A stretch of 64,000 bases of DNA from NCBI GenBank assembly GCA_035556555.1, contig DATMES010000024.1, positions 1 to 64,000 on the forward strand. Direction: 5' to 3'. Shown here in pieces: positions 14,959-22,884 of this stretch. The notes beneath the pieces were generated by a model. The model was not told the origin of the DNA. It worked only from the letters and a program-made list of their open reading frames with translations, and did not search any database. A program made the position numbers and the translations under genes. Each line of letters begins with the position of its first letter. The first letter of the stretch is position 1. Origin of the DNA: Frankiaceae bacterium. Lineage in GTDB: Bacteria > Actinomycetota > Actinomycetes > BP-191.

Positions 14959-16328
14959 GTCTCGCCGCCGTACTCGGACTTGTAGCGCACGAACTCCGGC
15001 ATCCGCCAGGCCAGCAGCGCCGCGCCCACGAGGCAGGCGATGCCGCCGCTGACGATGGAGAACTGCGCGCCGCGCCAGCGCGCGACGGCGCCGGCCTCGA
15101 CGTTGCCGAGGAGCGGGCCGCTGGCGACGTTCGCCAGCTCGATGCCGGCGAGGCGGCCGCGGATGGCGTCGGGGATGGTCTGGTTCCAGATCGTGGAGCG
15201 GAACGTCGCGCTGACGAAGTCGCCCGCGCCCGCGACGGCGAGCAGCGGCATGGCGACCCAGAGTGACGTCGCGAAGCCGAACGCCGTGATCGCGACGCCC
15301 CACATGACCACCGACCAGAGGATCGCGACGCCGTGGCGGCGGACGCGGCGTACCCAGCCGCTGGTGGCGGTGGCGAGGAGGGCGCCGGCGTACGGCGCGC
15401 CGTTCAGCAGCCCGAGGACGGTCGCGGGCTCGAGGCCGTGGTGCGCGAACCGCTCGAACGCCAGCGCCGGGAACACCGCCGTCGGCATCCCGAAGATCAT
15501 GGCGTTGAAGTCGATGAGGTACGTCCCCATGAGGACCGGCCTGCTGCGGGCGTAGCGGAACCCCTCGATCACACCCTTCAGGCTCGGCCGCTCGGCGTCG
15601 TCGGGTGGCGGCGTCGCCTTCATCGCGGCGATCGTGACGAGCGAGAACGCGAACGTCGCGATGTCCAGCGCGTACGTCGCCCGCAGGCCGAGTGCCGCGA
15701 CGATGAGGCCGCCGGTGGCGGGGCCGCCGACGGCACCGAGGTTGACGTAGAGGCTGTGCAGCGCGGTCGCGGCGGGGAGCTGCTCCTTGGTGACGAGGCG
15801 CGGCATCAGTGCCCACAGCGACGGGCGGCCGAGACCGTCGAGTGCCGCGGCGAACGCCGCGAGGGCGTACAGCGGCCAGACGCGCGGCTCGCCGACGGCG
15901 ACGTTGAGGAACAGGCCGAGGGGCACGAGCATGAGCAGCGCCTCGGTGACGAGCACCAGCTTGCGGCGGTCCACCGCGTCGGCGAGCGCGCCGCCGACGA
16001 ACGCCATCGTCAGCAGCGGCACCAGCTCGCAGAGCGCCATGAGGCCGACGAGGAACGTCGAGCGGGTCAGCTCGTAGACCTGGAACTGCAGGGCGACGTA
16101 GGTGATCTGCGAGCCGAGGAACGACACGACCTGGCCGGTCCACAGCAGCCGGAACTCCCGCGACGTGCGCAGCGGCGAGAAGTCGATGGCGAGGCCGCGC
16201 AGGAGGCCGAGGACGCCGGCCCTGCCAGGGGTGGCGGCGACCCCGGCCTCGATCGCCGACGGGTCGGTGTCGGACTGATGACCCGGGGGGTCGGCGGGGT
16301 CCGGTGGGTCTGGTGGGTCGGCGGCCAT
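14955..16328 (-). CDS. MFS transporter (EntS/MFS_3-like)
   Basis: A 457-aa integral membrane protein with about 12 helices. Family marks are FRLLWTGQVVSFLGSQITYV in helix 1, FVGGALADAVDRRKLVLVTE between helices 2 and 3, DGLGRPSLWALMPRLVTKEQ and the IRGRLAGIELAN loop near helix 11. These place it with drug/siderophore exporters of the EntS type. A Pro/Asp-rich cytoplasmic tail of about 35 residues precedes helix 1, so a later start is possible. No substrate evidence is visible nearby. Confidence 0.87.
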   Translation of the reverse strand: MAADPPDPPDPADPPGHQSDTDPSAIEAGVAATPGRAGVLGLLRGLAIDFSPLRTSREFRLLWTGQVVSFLGSQITYVALQFQVYELTRSTFLVGLMALCELVPLLTMAFVGGALADAVDRRKLVLVTEALLMLVPLGLFLNVAVGEPRVWPLYALAAFAAALDGLGRPSLWALMPRLVTKEQLPAATALHSLYVNLGAVGGPATGGLIVAALGLRATYALDIATFAFSLVTIAAMKATPPPDDAERPSLKGVIEGFRYARSRPVLMGTYLIDFNAMIFGMPTAVFPALAFERFAHHGLEPATVLGLLNGAPYAGALLATATSGWVRRVRRHGVAILWSVVMWGVAITAFGFATSLWVAMPLLAVAGAGDFVSATFRSTIWNQTIPDAIRGRLAGIELANVASGPLLGNVEAGAVARWRGAQFSIVSGGIACLVGAALLAWRMPEFVRYKSEYGGET

Positions 16329-16399
16329 GTCGGGTCCGGAGGCTACCGGCGCGGCGACGGCCGTCCAGCGGTTTTGCGCGCGGACCGTACGATGTCGGC

Positions 16400-16876
16400 A
16401 TGCCCGTTCTCGAACGCTGTCCCCGCTGCGGCACGCCCCGGCGCGGCGACCTGCAGGTGTGCGTCCGGTGCGAGACGCCGTTCGGTGCCACCGGCGAGGA
16501 CGTCGACCTGGCGCTGCCGCGACCCGCCGCCCCGTCGCCGTCGCAGTCCCACGGCACGGTCATGGTGGCGTTGCTGAGCGGGTTCGTGCTGCTGGCGTTC
16601 CTGCTGTGGCTGTCGGTACGGGGCGTGGGGCCGTTCACGGCGAAGGTCGTGTCGTCGGAGACGGCGGGCGACAAGGCGCGGGTGACGGTGTCGGTGACGA
16701 ACGAAGGCAGCAAGCCGGGTCACGGCAAGTGCCGGATCCAGCGGGTGTCGGGGACGGGGGACCAGCAGCCGCCGTTCCAGTTCCTGTCGCAGCGGGTACC
16801 GGGCAAGAGCACGATCACCGAGACCGTCGAGGTGCCGCTCGACCCCGGCGTCAAGACCGGCGCCATCGCCTGCTGA
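16400..16876 (+). CDS. zinc-ribbon single-pass membrane protein
   Basis: A 158-aa protein: an N-terminal zinc ribbon (CPRCG then CVRC), a Pro/Ser linker, one membrane helix (VMVALLSGFVLLAFLLWLSV), and an extracytoplasmic beta domain (VVSSETAGDKARVTVSVTNE) like the FxLYD/DUF-type domains of actinobacterial membrane proteins. ATG 16400 follows TACGAT by six bases (leaderless). A stand-alone gene; role unknown. Confidence 0.75.
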   Translation: MPVLERCPRCGTPRRGDLQVCVRCETPFGATGEDVDLALPRPAAPSPSQSHGTVMVALLSGFVLLAFLLWLSVRGVGPFTAKVVSSETAGDKARVTVSVTNEGSKPGHGKCRIQRVSGTGDQQPPFQFLSQRVPGKSTITETVEVPLDPGVKTGAIAC

Positions 16877-16908
16877 GTCGGTCGGACGGCGGCTCGTTCC
16901 TTGCAGTC

Positions 16909-16947
16909 CACACCGCCGGTCTCACGCGTGGTGATCTTCGAAGAACG
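16909..16947 (-). repeat. solitary core of the MITE-like repeat family (degenerate)
   Basis: Read on the minus strand, CGTTCTTCGAAGATCACCAC followed by GCGTGAGACCGGCGG matches the inner core of the repeats at 30953, 55767 and 61798. No terminal repeats surround it. It lies between the convergent ends of two genes. Confidence 0.55.
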
Positions 16948-16968
16948 GTGGCGGCGGGGCCGTGCGGG

Positions 16969-17139
16969 TCAGTCCGGAGGGAGTGCGGGAGGGGGCGCGT
17001 CGGCCGGGGGCTCCGGCGGCTCGTCCTCGGGGGGCATCTTCTTGGCGCCGAGGCGCAGCATGACGACGACCAGCGCCAGCGGCACGATGACCGTCAGCGC
17101 CTCGGGGATGCCGCCGCCGTGCGCGAGGGTGACGGGCAT
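16969..17139 (-). CDS. 56-aa membrane microprotein of the fenitrothion-hydrolase-like locus
   Basis: MPVTLAHGGGIPEALTVIVP leads into one membrane helix (LALVVVMLRLGA) and a long Pro/Glu-rich tail. Its ATG overlaps the stop of the upstream multi-pass gene by one base (TGATG), so it is translationally coupled to it. The LAHGxG start resembles that of the upstream protein. It is probably a small subunit or accessory of that protein. Confidence 0.7.
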   Translation of the reverse strand: MPVTLAHGGGIPEALTVIVPLALVVVMLRLGAKKMPPEDEPPEPPADAPPPALPPD

Positions 17140-18461
17140 CAGGTGCCCAGCAGCAGCGCGACGCCCCCGAGGGTGTACGCCACCATGACCGCCAGCAGGG
17201 GGTACTGACCCTTCACCGCCGCGCGTCCCTTGAACAGCGAGATCGCCCGGTCGTGCGCGGCGATGACGCCGAGCACGTGCCCGACGACGATCGCGCCGAT
17301 CTGCGTCGACGCGATGGTGCGCGCCGAGACGCGCGTGAAGTCGATGGTCCAGTCGGAGGTGCCGAACCAGTCGGCGCCGTTGGCGAACGGGTCCGACGCG
17401 AGGATCCACGCCTGCTGGCCCTCGAGGACGAGCAGCGAGAAGTAGTGCGCGATGGCGTACCCGATCGCGATGGGCACGACGGAGTGCACGAACGCCCCCG
17501 GCAGCGGCTCGCCGTCGGCGCGCGCGGGGCGGCCCGCGGCGCGGGTGGCGACGACGTACGTGACCGCCACGACCCCGCAGCAGAGGACCAGCCCGAACGT
17601 CCCCATCGGCACGGCGGCCCAGCCCGTCGCGTCGCCCGCGAGCGACGTCCACCACTGCGAGCGGGTGACGCCGTCGAACGCCGTGGAGCCGAGCAGGATG
17701 ACGACGAACGCCACGAGCCCGGGCTCGGGGACGATGCCGGCCAGCCCGCCGAGGGGGTTGCGCAGGGCGAGCCGCCCGTCGGGCAGCCTGCCGAACGGCG
17801 ACATCCGCCCGATGAGCGTGGAGTAGACCTCGAACGCCTCCGCGCGGGCGAACCAGCCGGCGCCGTACAGCGACGCGCCGACGAGCTGGGCGGCGCCGTA
17901 GACGACGAGGACGACGCCGAGCATCCGCGGGGCGCTGCGGTCGGGCGCGACGAGCTCGAGCCAGAGGAAGCCCGCGATGCCCGCGACGGCGGGCCAGTAG
18001 CCGAGCCGGGGCGGGAGCTCACGCAGCCCCTCCTCGGGGTCGCTGCCGGACGCGCGGGAGATGAGCAGGTGGATGGTGCGCAGCGGGCTGACGGCGCGCC
18101 AGAACGCCCCGAACAGCAGCGACACCGGCACGAGGCCGACCCAGAAGATGACGTAGAGGAAGAACGGCAGCGGGTTGCTCTCCTCGCCGGGCGCCCCGAG
18201 GAACGCCGCTCCCACCAGCACGAGCGTCGCGGCGAGCACGAGGGCCCGCAGCACCCAGAGCAGGACCGGCGAGCCGAGGAACGCCGCCACCGGGCCGGGC
18301 AGCGCGCGCCCCTTGTCCTCGCGCAGCCGCGGCGTCGGCCAGAGGAACCCCAGCGCCGCGAACGAGAGCACGACGGCGATGCCGGCGCCGTACAGCGCCA
18401 TCCAGAACGGCACCGGCAGGTCGGTGCGGCCGCCGACGCCGTGCGCGAGGACCTCGATCAC
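17139..18461 (-). CDS. multi-pass membrane protein, type annotated as fenitrothion hydrolase
   Basis: A 440-aa protein with about 10-12 helices and a conserved start (LAHGVGGRTDLPVPFWMALY). Actinobacterial relatives carry the name fenitrothion hydrolase, which has no clear biochemical support for this group. Conserved His/Asp pairs (IGYAIAHYFSLLVLEGQQAW, VVGHVLGVIAAHDRAISLF) suggest metal or heme binding within the membrane. The GTG start lies 2 nt after the stop of a cupredoxin-like lipoprotein, and its stop overlaps a 56-aa membrane peptide. A CopC-like gene is transcribed divergently. Together these suggest envelope metal or redox work, which is an inference. Confidence 0.7.
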   Translation of the reverse strand: MIEVLAHGVGGRTDLPVPFWMALYGAGIAVVLSFAALGFLWPTPRLREDKGRALPGPVAAFLGSPVLLWVLRALVLAATLVLVGAAFLGAPGEESNPLPFFLYVIFWVGLVPVSLLFGAFWRAVSPLRTIHLLISRASGSDPEEGLRELPPRLGYWPAVAGIAGFLWLELVAPDRSAPRMLGVVLVVYGAAQLVGASLYGAGWFARAEAFEVYSTLIGRMSPFGRLPDGRLALRNPLGGLAGIVPEPGLVAFVVILLGSTAFDGVTRSQWWTSLAGDATGWAAVPMGTFGLVLCCGVVAVTYVVATRAAGRPARADGEPLPGAFVHSVVPIAIGYAIAHYFSLLVLEGQQAWILASDPFANGADWFGTSDWTIDFTRVSARTIASTQIGAIVVGHVLGVIAAHDRAISLFKGRAAVKGQYPLLAVMVAYTLGGVALLLGT

Positions 18462-18463
18462 CG

Positions 18464-18937
18464 CTACCGCGCCCTGACCTGGAACAGGTGGAGCCCCGCG
18501 TCCTCGAGCTCGACCTCGACGCTGGCGGGGATGCCGGCCTCGAAGTCGATGACCGCCGGGCAGCCGGGCTTGGTGGGGGCGTGCCTGTCGTACGTGTGCA
18601 GGTGGACCTCGTCGGCGACGTCGGCGGTGACGAGGAGCCGGACGATCGACCTGAGCTTGACGTCGTACGTCTTGCGCGGCGGCGTCACCTTGCCGCCGGA
18701 GACGGTGGCGGTGATGACGGTCGCGCCCGCGGGCAGGGCCATGGGCGAGGCGCAGCCGGCCGGCCAGGACGGCGTCGCCGAGGCGGTGGGCTCCGTCGTC
18801 GCGAGCGTCGTCGTCGGCACGGACGAGGGCGTCACCGAGGGCGACTCGGATGCGCTCGGGGAGCCGTCACCGTTGCACGCCGTCACCGCGAGCAGCGCCA
18901 GCAGCGCGCCGGCCGTACCGGTCCATCTCGTCCGCAC
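18464..18937 (-). CDS. cupredoxin-like lipoprotein
   Basis: A 157-aa lipoprotein. The signal ends in the lipobox LAVTAC and is followed by a Ser/Thr/Pro linker of about 40 residues. The C-terminal half reads like a cupredoxin fold (VRLLVTADVADEVHLHTYDR, VIDFEAGIPASVEVELEDAG, LHLFQVRAR) of the type found beside fenitrothion-hydrolase-like proteins. Typical blue-copper Cys/Met ligands are incomplete, so metal binding is uncertain. GTG at 18937 has GAGGAGG upstream. Confidence 0.75.
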   Translation of the reverse strand: MRTRWTGTAGALLALLAVTACNGDGSPSASESPSVTPSSVPTTTLATTEPTASATPSWPAGCASPMALPAGATVITATVSGGKVTPPRKTYDVKLRSIVRLLVTADVADEVHLHTYDRHAPTKPGCPAVIDFEAGIPASVEVELEDAGLHLFQVRAR

Positions 18938-19006
18938 ACGTCCTCCTCGGATCGACGACTCATTGTCAACGACGGGTGTGACAGGTTTCGTGCCACGATC
19001 GTTCTC

Positions 19007-19501
19007 GTGCGCCGTACCCTCGCCCTCGCTGCCACCATCCTGGCCCTTGCCGGGCCGGCGGCGGCGCACGCGCCCGCGACCGTACGGGTCGCGTCGCCTG
19101 CCGAGGGCGGCCGCGTCAGCGGCGACCGGGTGCGGGTCGTGCTCGTGGGGGAGGGCGGGGACGCCGCGGCGGCGTTCCGGCTGGACCTCGACGGGAAGCC
19201 GGTCGACGCCACCGGCACGGTCGGCGGGATCTTCAGCACGCTGTCCGTACGCCCCGGTGACCAGCTGGTGCTGGACGTCCCCGTGACCGAGGGGGAGCAC
19301 ACGCTCACCGTCACGCCGAACTTCGACCCCGACGCGCAGCAGGAGGTCGTCGTACGCCGCTTCACCGTCGGCCCCGCCGAGGGTGGCGGCGGGATGGCGC
19401 TGGTCCTCGCCGGGCTGGTCGTCGCGGGCGCGGTGGGGGCGGTCGTCGTCGTCCGGCGCAAGGCCGCCGCCCAGGACGCCGCCCAGGACACCACCACCTA
19501 G
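19007..19501 (+). CDS. CopC-like exported protein with C-terminal membrane anchor
   Basis: A 164-aa protein: signal peptide (LALAATILALAGPAAAHAPA), one Ig/CopC-like domain (ATVRVASPAEGGRVSGDRVR, then PGDQLVLDVPVTEGEHTLTV), and a C-terminal helix ending RRKAAAQ. The mature N-terminus would start near the His of AHAP, as in CopC proteins, where that His helps bind copper. Start GTG 19007 lies seven bases after CACGAT. It is divergent from the cupredoxin/membrane operon. Confidence 0.65.
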   Translation: MRRTLALAATILALAGPAAAHAPATVRVASPAEGGRVSGDRVRVVLVGEGGDAAAAFRLDLDGKPVDATGTVGGIFSTLSVRPGDQLVLDVPVTEGEHTLTVTPNFDPDAQQEVVVRRFTVGPAEGGGGMALVLAGLVVAGAVGAVVVVRRKAAAQDAAQDTTT

Positions 19502-20073
19502 CGCGGCGGGCGCGGGGCGCCCTGGAGGCCGTCGAGGAGGCGGCCGAGGCGTTCGCGCACGGAGCGGCGCCGGGCCTGCGGCGCGGTCGCCGAGACGACG
19601 TGCTGCACGACGTCGAGGTACGAGTGCGCCGGCACCGTCAGCGACTCGTGCGCGAGCCCCCGCAGGTCGGCGTCGCCGGTCTCGATGGCGAGGACCTGGG
19701 CGCCCTTCCTGCGGGCGTACGACACGTCGTCGAGCAGGCGCTCGGGTGCGGCGGCGGGGGAGACGACGAGCAGCGTCTCCTTGGGTCGCGCCTCGCGGAG
19801 CCGCGAGAGGTCCACGGCGAGGTGCGCCGGAGCGTTCGGCGGCACCTGCCAGCGGACGAGCGTCGGCGTCAGCTCGTCGCGGCCGGCCCACGACGCCTCG
19901 TCGGTGAGGTGCGCGGCGAAGTGCCACGGCTCCTCGTCCGGCGTGCCGACGAGGAGCAGGCCACCGGCCTCGTGCGGCGCCGTGCCGAGCGCGCCGGCGA
20001 ACTCCACGACCTCGTCGTCGAACGGCGTCCCCTCGAAGAGGGCACGGAGCAGCGCGGTCTCCTCGGCGTTCAT
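19498..20073 (-). CDS. conserved hypothetical, last gene of the metal ABC operon
   Basis: A 191-aa soluble alpha/beta protein with an E-rich N-terminus, repeated LLLVGTPDEEP / TLLVVSPAAAPERLLDD strands and a helical basic C-terminus. No family is recognised with confidence. Its start overlaps the permease stop by 4 nt (ATGA), so it is translated with the transporter and may assist it. The C-terminus overlaps the convergent CopC-like gene by 4 nt. Confidence 0.6.
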   Translation of the reverse strand: MNAEETALLRALFEGTPFDDEVVEFAGALGTAPHEAGGLLLVGTPDEEPWHFAAHLTDEASWAGRDELTPTLVRWQVPPNAPAHLAVDLSRLREARPKETLLVVSPAAAPERLLDDVSYARRKGAQVLAIETGDADLRGLAHESLTVPAHSYLDVVQHVVSATAPQARRRSVRERLGRLLDGLQGAPRPPR

Positions 20074-20912
20074 GCCGCGTCGAGGGAGGCCGTACGGCGC
20101 AGGCCGCGGAGCCCCGTGGCCGCGAAGGTGAGCGTGAAGATCGTCGCGCCGGTGAGCACGATCATCGTGCCGCTGGGGACGTCGAGGTGGTAGCTGAGGT
20201 TCATGCCGGCGAACCCGCAGAACGCCCCCACCGCCGTCGACACCACGAGCATCCGCGTGAACGAGTCCGTCACCATCCGCGCCACGACCGGCGGCATGAC
20301 GAGGATCGCGGCGACGAGCGTGACGCCGATGACGTTGAGGGTGACGAGGATCGCGAGCGCGAGGACCGTCGTCAGCAGCGCGTCGGTGCGCGCGACCGAG
20401 ACGCCGGAGACGTCCGCGACCTCGGGGTCGAACGTCGTGAACAGCAGCGCGCGGTACCGGAAGAACACCAGCGCACCGGCCGCGACCGTGACGACGAGCA
20501 CCGCGACGACGTCGGCGTCGGACAGGCCGAGGATGGAGCCGAAGAGCGCCGCGTCGAACGACTTCCCGCGGGCGCCGTACATCCGCAGCAGCGCCACGCC
20601 CAGCGCGAACGACGCCGTCGTGATGACGCCGATCGCCGCGTCGGCGCCGATCTTGCGGCGGCGCGAGACGCCGTTGATGGCCAGGGCCGAGGCGATGCCC
20701 CAGATGCCGGCGCCGACGTAGTAGTTGAACGACACGATGGTGCTCGCCGCGAACCCGCCGTAGATCGCGTGGGAGAGGCCGTGGCCGATGTACGACATCC
20801 CCTTGAGCGTGATGTAGACGCCGACCAGCCCGAGCAGCGCGCCGGACAGCGTCGCGACGAGCAGGCCGCGGGTGAAGAACGCGTACGCGAAGGGGTCGAG
20901 CAGCTCGCTCAT
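20070..20912 (-). CDS. Zn/Mn ABC transporter permease (ZnuB/MntB family)
   Basis: A 280-aa permease of the ABC-3 family with about eight helices (FFTRGLLVATLSGALLGLVG, GMSYIGHGLSHAIYGGFAAS, VTLNVIGVTLVAAILVMPPV). The GHGLSHAIYGG loop between helices is typical of metal permeases. It would pair with the ATPase upstream. Whether zinc or manganese is carried cannot be told from this gene. It is separated from the ATPase gene by 52 nt carrying a repeat. Confidence 0.92.
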   Translation of the reverse strand: MSELLDPFAYAFFTRGLLVATLSGALLGLVGVYITLKGMSYIGHGLSHAIYGGFAASTIVSFNYYVGAGIWGIASALAINGVSRRRKIGADAAIGVITTASFALGVALLRMYGARGKSFDAALFGSILGLSDADVVAVLVVTVAAGALVFFRYRALLFTTFDPEVADVSGVSVARTDALLTTVLALAILVTLNVIGVTLVAAILVMPPVVARMVTDSFTRMLVVSTAVGAFCGFAGMNLSYHLDVPSGTMIVLTGATIFTLTFAATGLRGLRRTASLDAA

Positions 20913-20968
20913 GCCGGGGCCCCCGTGGCGGCGCGAGCGCAGCGAGCGGCGTCGCGGGGTGGGCTCAT
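20913..20968 (-). repeat. intra-operon spacer repeat, copy 1
   Basis: The 52-nt spacer between ATPase and permease genes is nearly identical to that at 21748-21803. Both contain GCGAGCGCAGCGAGCGGCG or a close variant between a CCCC tract and the start codon. A small GC hairpin is possible. Confidence 0.75.
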
Positions 20969-21747
20969 CGGTCTGCGGGGGCGGGGCGGGGCGAGGGGAC
21001 CACGGGAGCGTGGGAGTACGAGTCGACCACGACCGGCATCCCGCCGTGGATCAGCACGTCCATCTTGGCGCCGAACGTCTTCTCCAGGACCTCCGGCGTC
21101 AGCACGTCGGCGGGCGCGCCGACGCCGATGACGGACGTGTGCAGGCAGACGAGGTGCGGCAGGTGGGCGGCGATGCCGTTGAGGTCGTGGGTGGTCAGGA
21201 CGATGCCTATGCCCTCGTCGTTGAGCTCGGCGAGCAGGTGCAGGATCTCGTGCCGCGTCGCGACGTCGACGCCGGACGTCGGCTCGTCCATGAGCAGCAG
21301 TGTCGGGCGGCGGAGCAGCGCGCGGGCGATGAACATGCGCTGCTGCTGGCCGCCGGAGAGCTGCCTGATGTGCCGCTTGGCGAGGCCGCCGATGCCGAGC
21401 CGGTCGAGGACGCGCGCGACCTCACGGCGTTCGTCCTTCGACGGCCAGGGGAGGGCGCGGCCGGTACGCGACATGAGCACGCACTCCTCGACCGTGACGG
21501 GGAAGTTCCAGTCGACGGTCTCGAGCTGCGGGACGTACGACACCGCGACGCCCTTGGGCCGGTGCACCGTGCCGCTGGACGGCTTGACGGTGCCGAGCAG
21601 GACGCGCAGCAGCGTGGTCTTGCCCGAGCCGGACGGGCCGACGACGCCGGTGAACGTGCCGGCGTAGACGTCGAGGTTGACGTCGCGCAGGACGGGCTCG
21701 CCGTCGTAGCGGGCGCTGACGCCGTCGAGGCGGAGGAGGGTGCTCAT
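20965..21747 (-). CDS. Zn/Mn ABC transporter ATP-binding protein (ZnuC family)
   Basis: A 260-aa ABC ATPase. Walker A is GPSGSGKTTLL, the Q-loop lies in VSYVPQLETVDW, the signature is LSGGQQQR, Walker B is LLLMDEPTSGVD and the H-loop is VLTTHDL. The sequence around the Q-loop fits the metal-transporter subgroup. It would energise the permease with the lipoprotein receptor. Confidence 0.93.
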   Translation of the reverse strand: MSTLLRLDGVSARYDGEPVLRDVNLDVYAGTFTGVVGPSGSGKTTLLRVLLGTVKPSSGTVHRPKGVAVSYVPQLETVDWNFPVTVEECVLMSRTGRALPWPSKDERREVARVLDRLGIGGLAKRHIRQLSGGQQQRMFIARALLRRPTLLLMDEPTSGVDVATRHEILHLLAELNDEGIGIVLTTHDLNGIAAHLPHLVCLHTSVIGVGAPADVLTPEVLEKTFGAKMDVLIHGGMPVVVDSYSHAPVVPSPRPAPADR

Positions 21748-21803
21748 CTCGGGGCCCCCGCGGCGGCGTGAGCGCAGCGAGCGGCGTCGTGGGGTGAGTT
21801 CAT
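21748..21803 (-). repeat. intra-operon spacer repeat, copy 2
   Basis: Spacer between the receptor and ATPase genes, matching copy 1 over almost its full length with about five differences. The repetition places the same sequence before two consecutive starts. Confidence 0.75.
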
Positions 21804-22795
21804 TGCGGGTACTCCGCGCGGTCTCGGTCGTGGGTCGGGAGGGGGACGGCCTTGACGGCGCTCGCGTCGCCGCCGAGCGCCTCGACCATGGTCACGAAGT
21901 TGGCGCGCATGAGGCCGAGCCAGGAGTGCTCGGGGTCGCCCGGCTTCCCCGGCAGGTCGTCGTCGCGGAGGGTGTCGACGTACCGCGCGCCCGTCGCCTT
22001 GCCGAGCTGCGCGAGGACCGGCGAGGGGAACACCTCGGAGCCGAAGATGGCGGGGACCCTCAGGTCCCTGACCTGGTCGATGAGGCGCGCGACCTCCCGC
22101 GGCGACGGCTCCTCGAACGACGACGGCTGGATCGCGCCGAGGACCCGCCAGCCGTAGTCGCGGGCGAAGTAGGCGTACCCGTCGTGGTAGGTCAGCAGGT
22201 CCTTGCGCGGCACCGTACGGCCGGCCGTCTCCATCGCCTGCGACAGCGCGTTCGCCGAGGCGGTGAACTCCGCCAGCCCGGCGTCGTACGACGCCTTCCC
22301 CTCGGGGTCGGCGGCGGCCAGCTCGTCGCGGACGACCTCGGCGTAGCGCACGGCGTACTTCGGGTCGGTCCACAGGTGCGGATTGGGCTTGCCGTCCTTC
22401 TCCGGGAACGAGAAGTCGAATATCCAGTCCTCGCGCGGCAGCACGCGGTCGCCGAGCGCGACGATCTTGGCGTCGTCCTTCTTGTTCTCGGTGGCGAGCT
22501 CGCTCGTGGGGTCCTCGAGCTTGAGGCCGTTGACGACGATGAGGCCGGCCACGCTGAGCACCTCGGCGGCGCTCGGCGGCGGCTCGAACGTGTGCGAGTT
22601 CGTGCCCTCGGGGACGAGCCCGGTCACGCGGACGCGGTCGCCGCCGACGGTCGCGACGATGCTCGTGATCGGCGCGACGGTGGTGACGACGCGCAGCCGG
22701 CCGTCGTCGGACGCGTCGGAGGGCCCGCCCGTCGCGCAGGCGGACCCGGCGAGAGCGACGGCGAGCAGCACGAGCACGCCTCGGGTCAGGGGCAC
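21800..22795 (-). CDS. Zn/Mn ABC transporter substrate-binding lipoprotein (ZnuA/cluster A-I)
   Basis: A 331-aa lipoprotein: signal with lipobox LAGSAC (Cys20), then the cluster A-I fold beginning VVTTVAPITSIVATVGGDRV. Candidate metal ligands are His68 (NSHTFEP), His140 (NPHLWTDP), His204 (TYHDGYAYF) and a C-terminal Asp near 278-280. Three His suggest zinc, but the His-rich loop of many ZnuAs is absent, so manganese is possible. It is first in a four-gene operon (receptor, ATPase, permease, hypothetical). A dyad upstream may be its operator. Confidence 0.92.
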   Translation of the reverse strand: MPLTRGVLVLLAVALAGSACATGGPSDASDDGRLRVVTTVAPITSIVATVGGDRVRVTGLVPEGTNSHTFEPPPSAAEVLSVAGLIVVNGLKLEDPTSELATENKKDDAKIVALGDRVLPREDWIFDFSFPEKDGKPNPHLWTDPKYAVRYAEVVRDELAAADPEGKASYDAGLAEFTASANALSQAMETAGRTVPRKDLLTYHDGYAYFARDYGWRVLGAIQPSSFEEPSPREVARLIDQVRDLRVPAIFGSEVFPSPVLAQLGKATGARYVDTLRDDDLPGKPGDPEHSWLGLMRANFVTMVEALGGDASAVKAVPLPTHDRDRAEYPQ

Positions 22796-22823
22796 GCCCC
22801 GACACTAATGCGGATGTCCCGTA

Positions 22824-22842
22824 GTTGCCACTGATTCGCAAC
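22824..22842. promoter_or_regulatory. dyad upstream of metal ABC operon (possible Zur-type box)
   Basis: GTTGC...GCAAC form a symmetric 19-bp site, GTTGCCACTGATTCGCAAC, centred about 38 nt before the receptor start. Zinc uptake operons in actinomycetes are usually repressed by Zur at AT-rich dyads here. The match to published Zur boxes is weak. Confidence 0.35.
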
Positions 22843-22884
22843 AAGCCGAGGGCAGCGTCATACGACGTCCCTGCGGGGCGGGTG

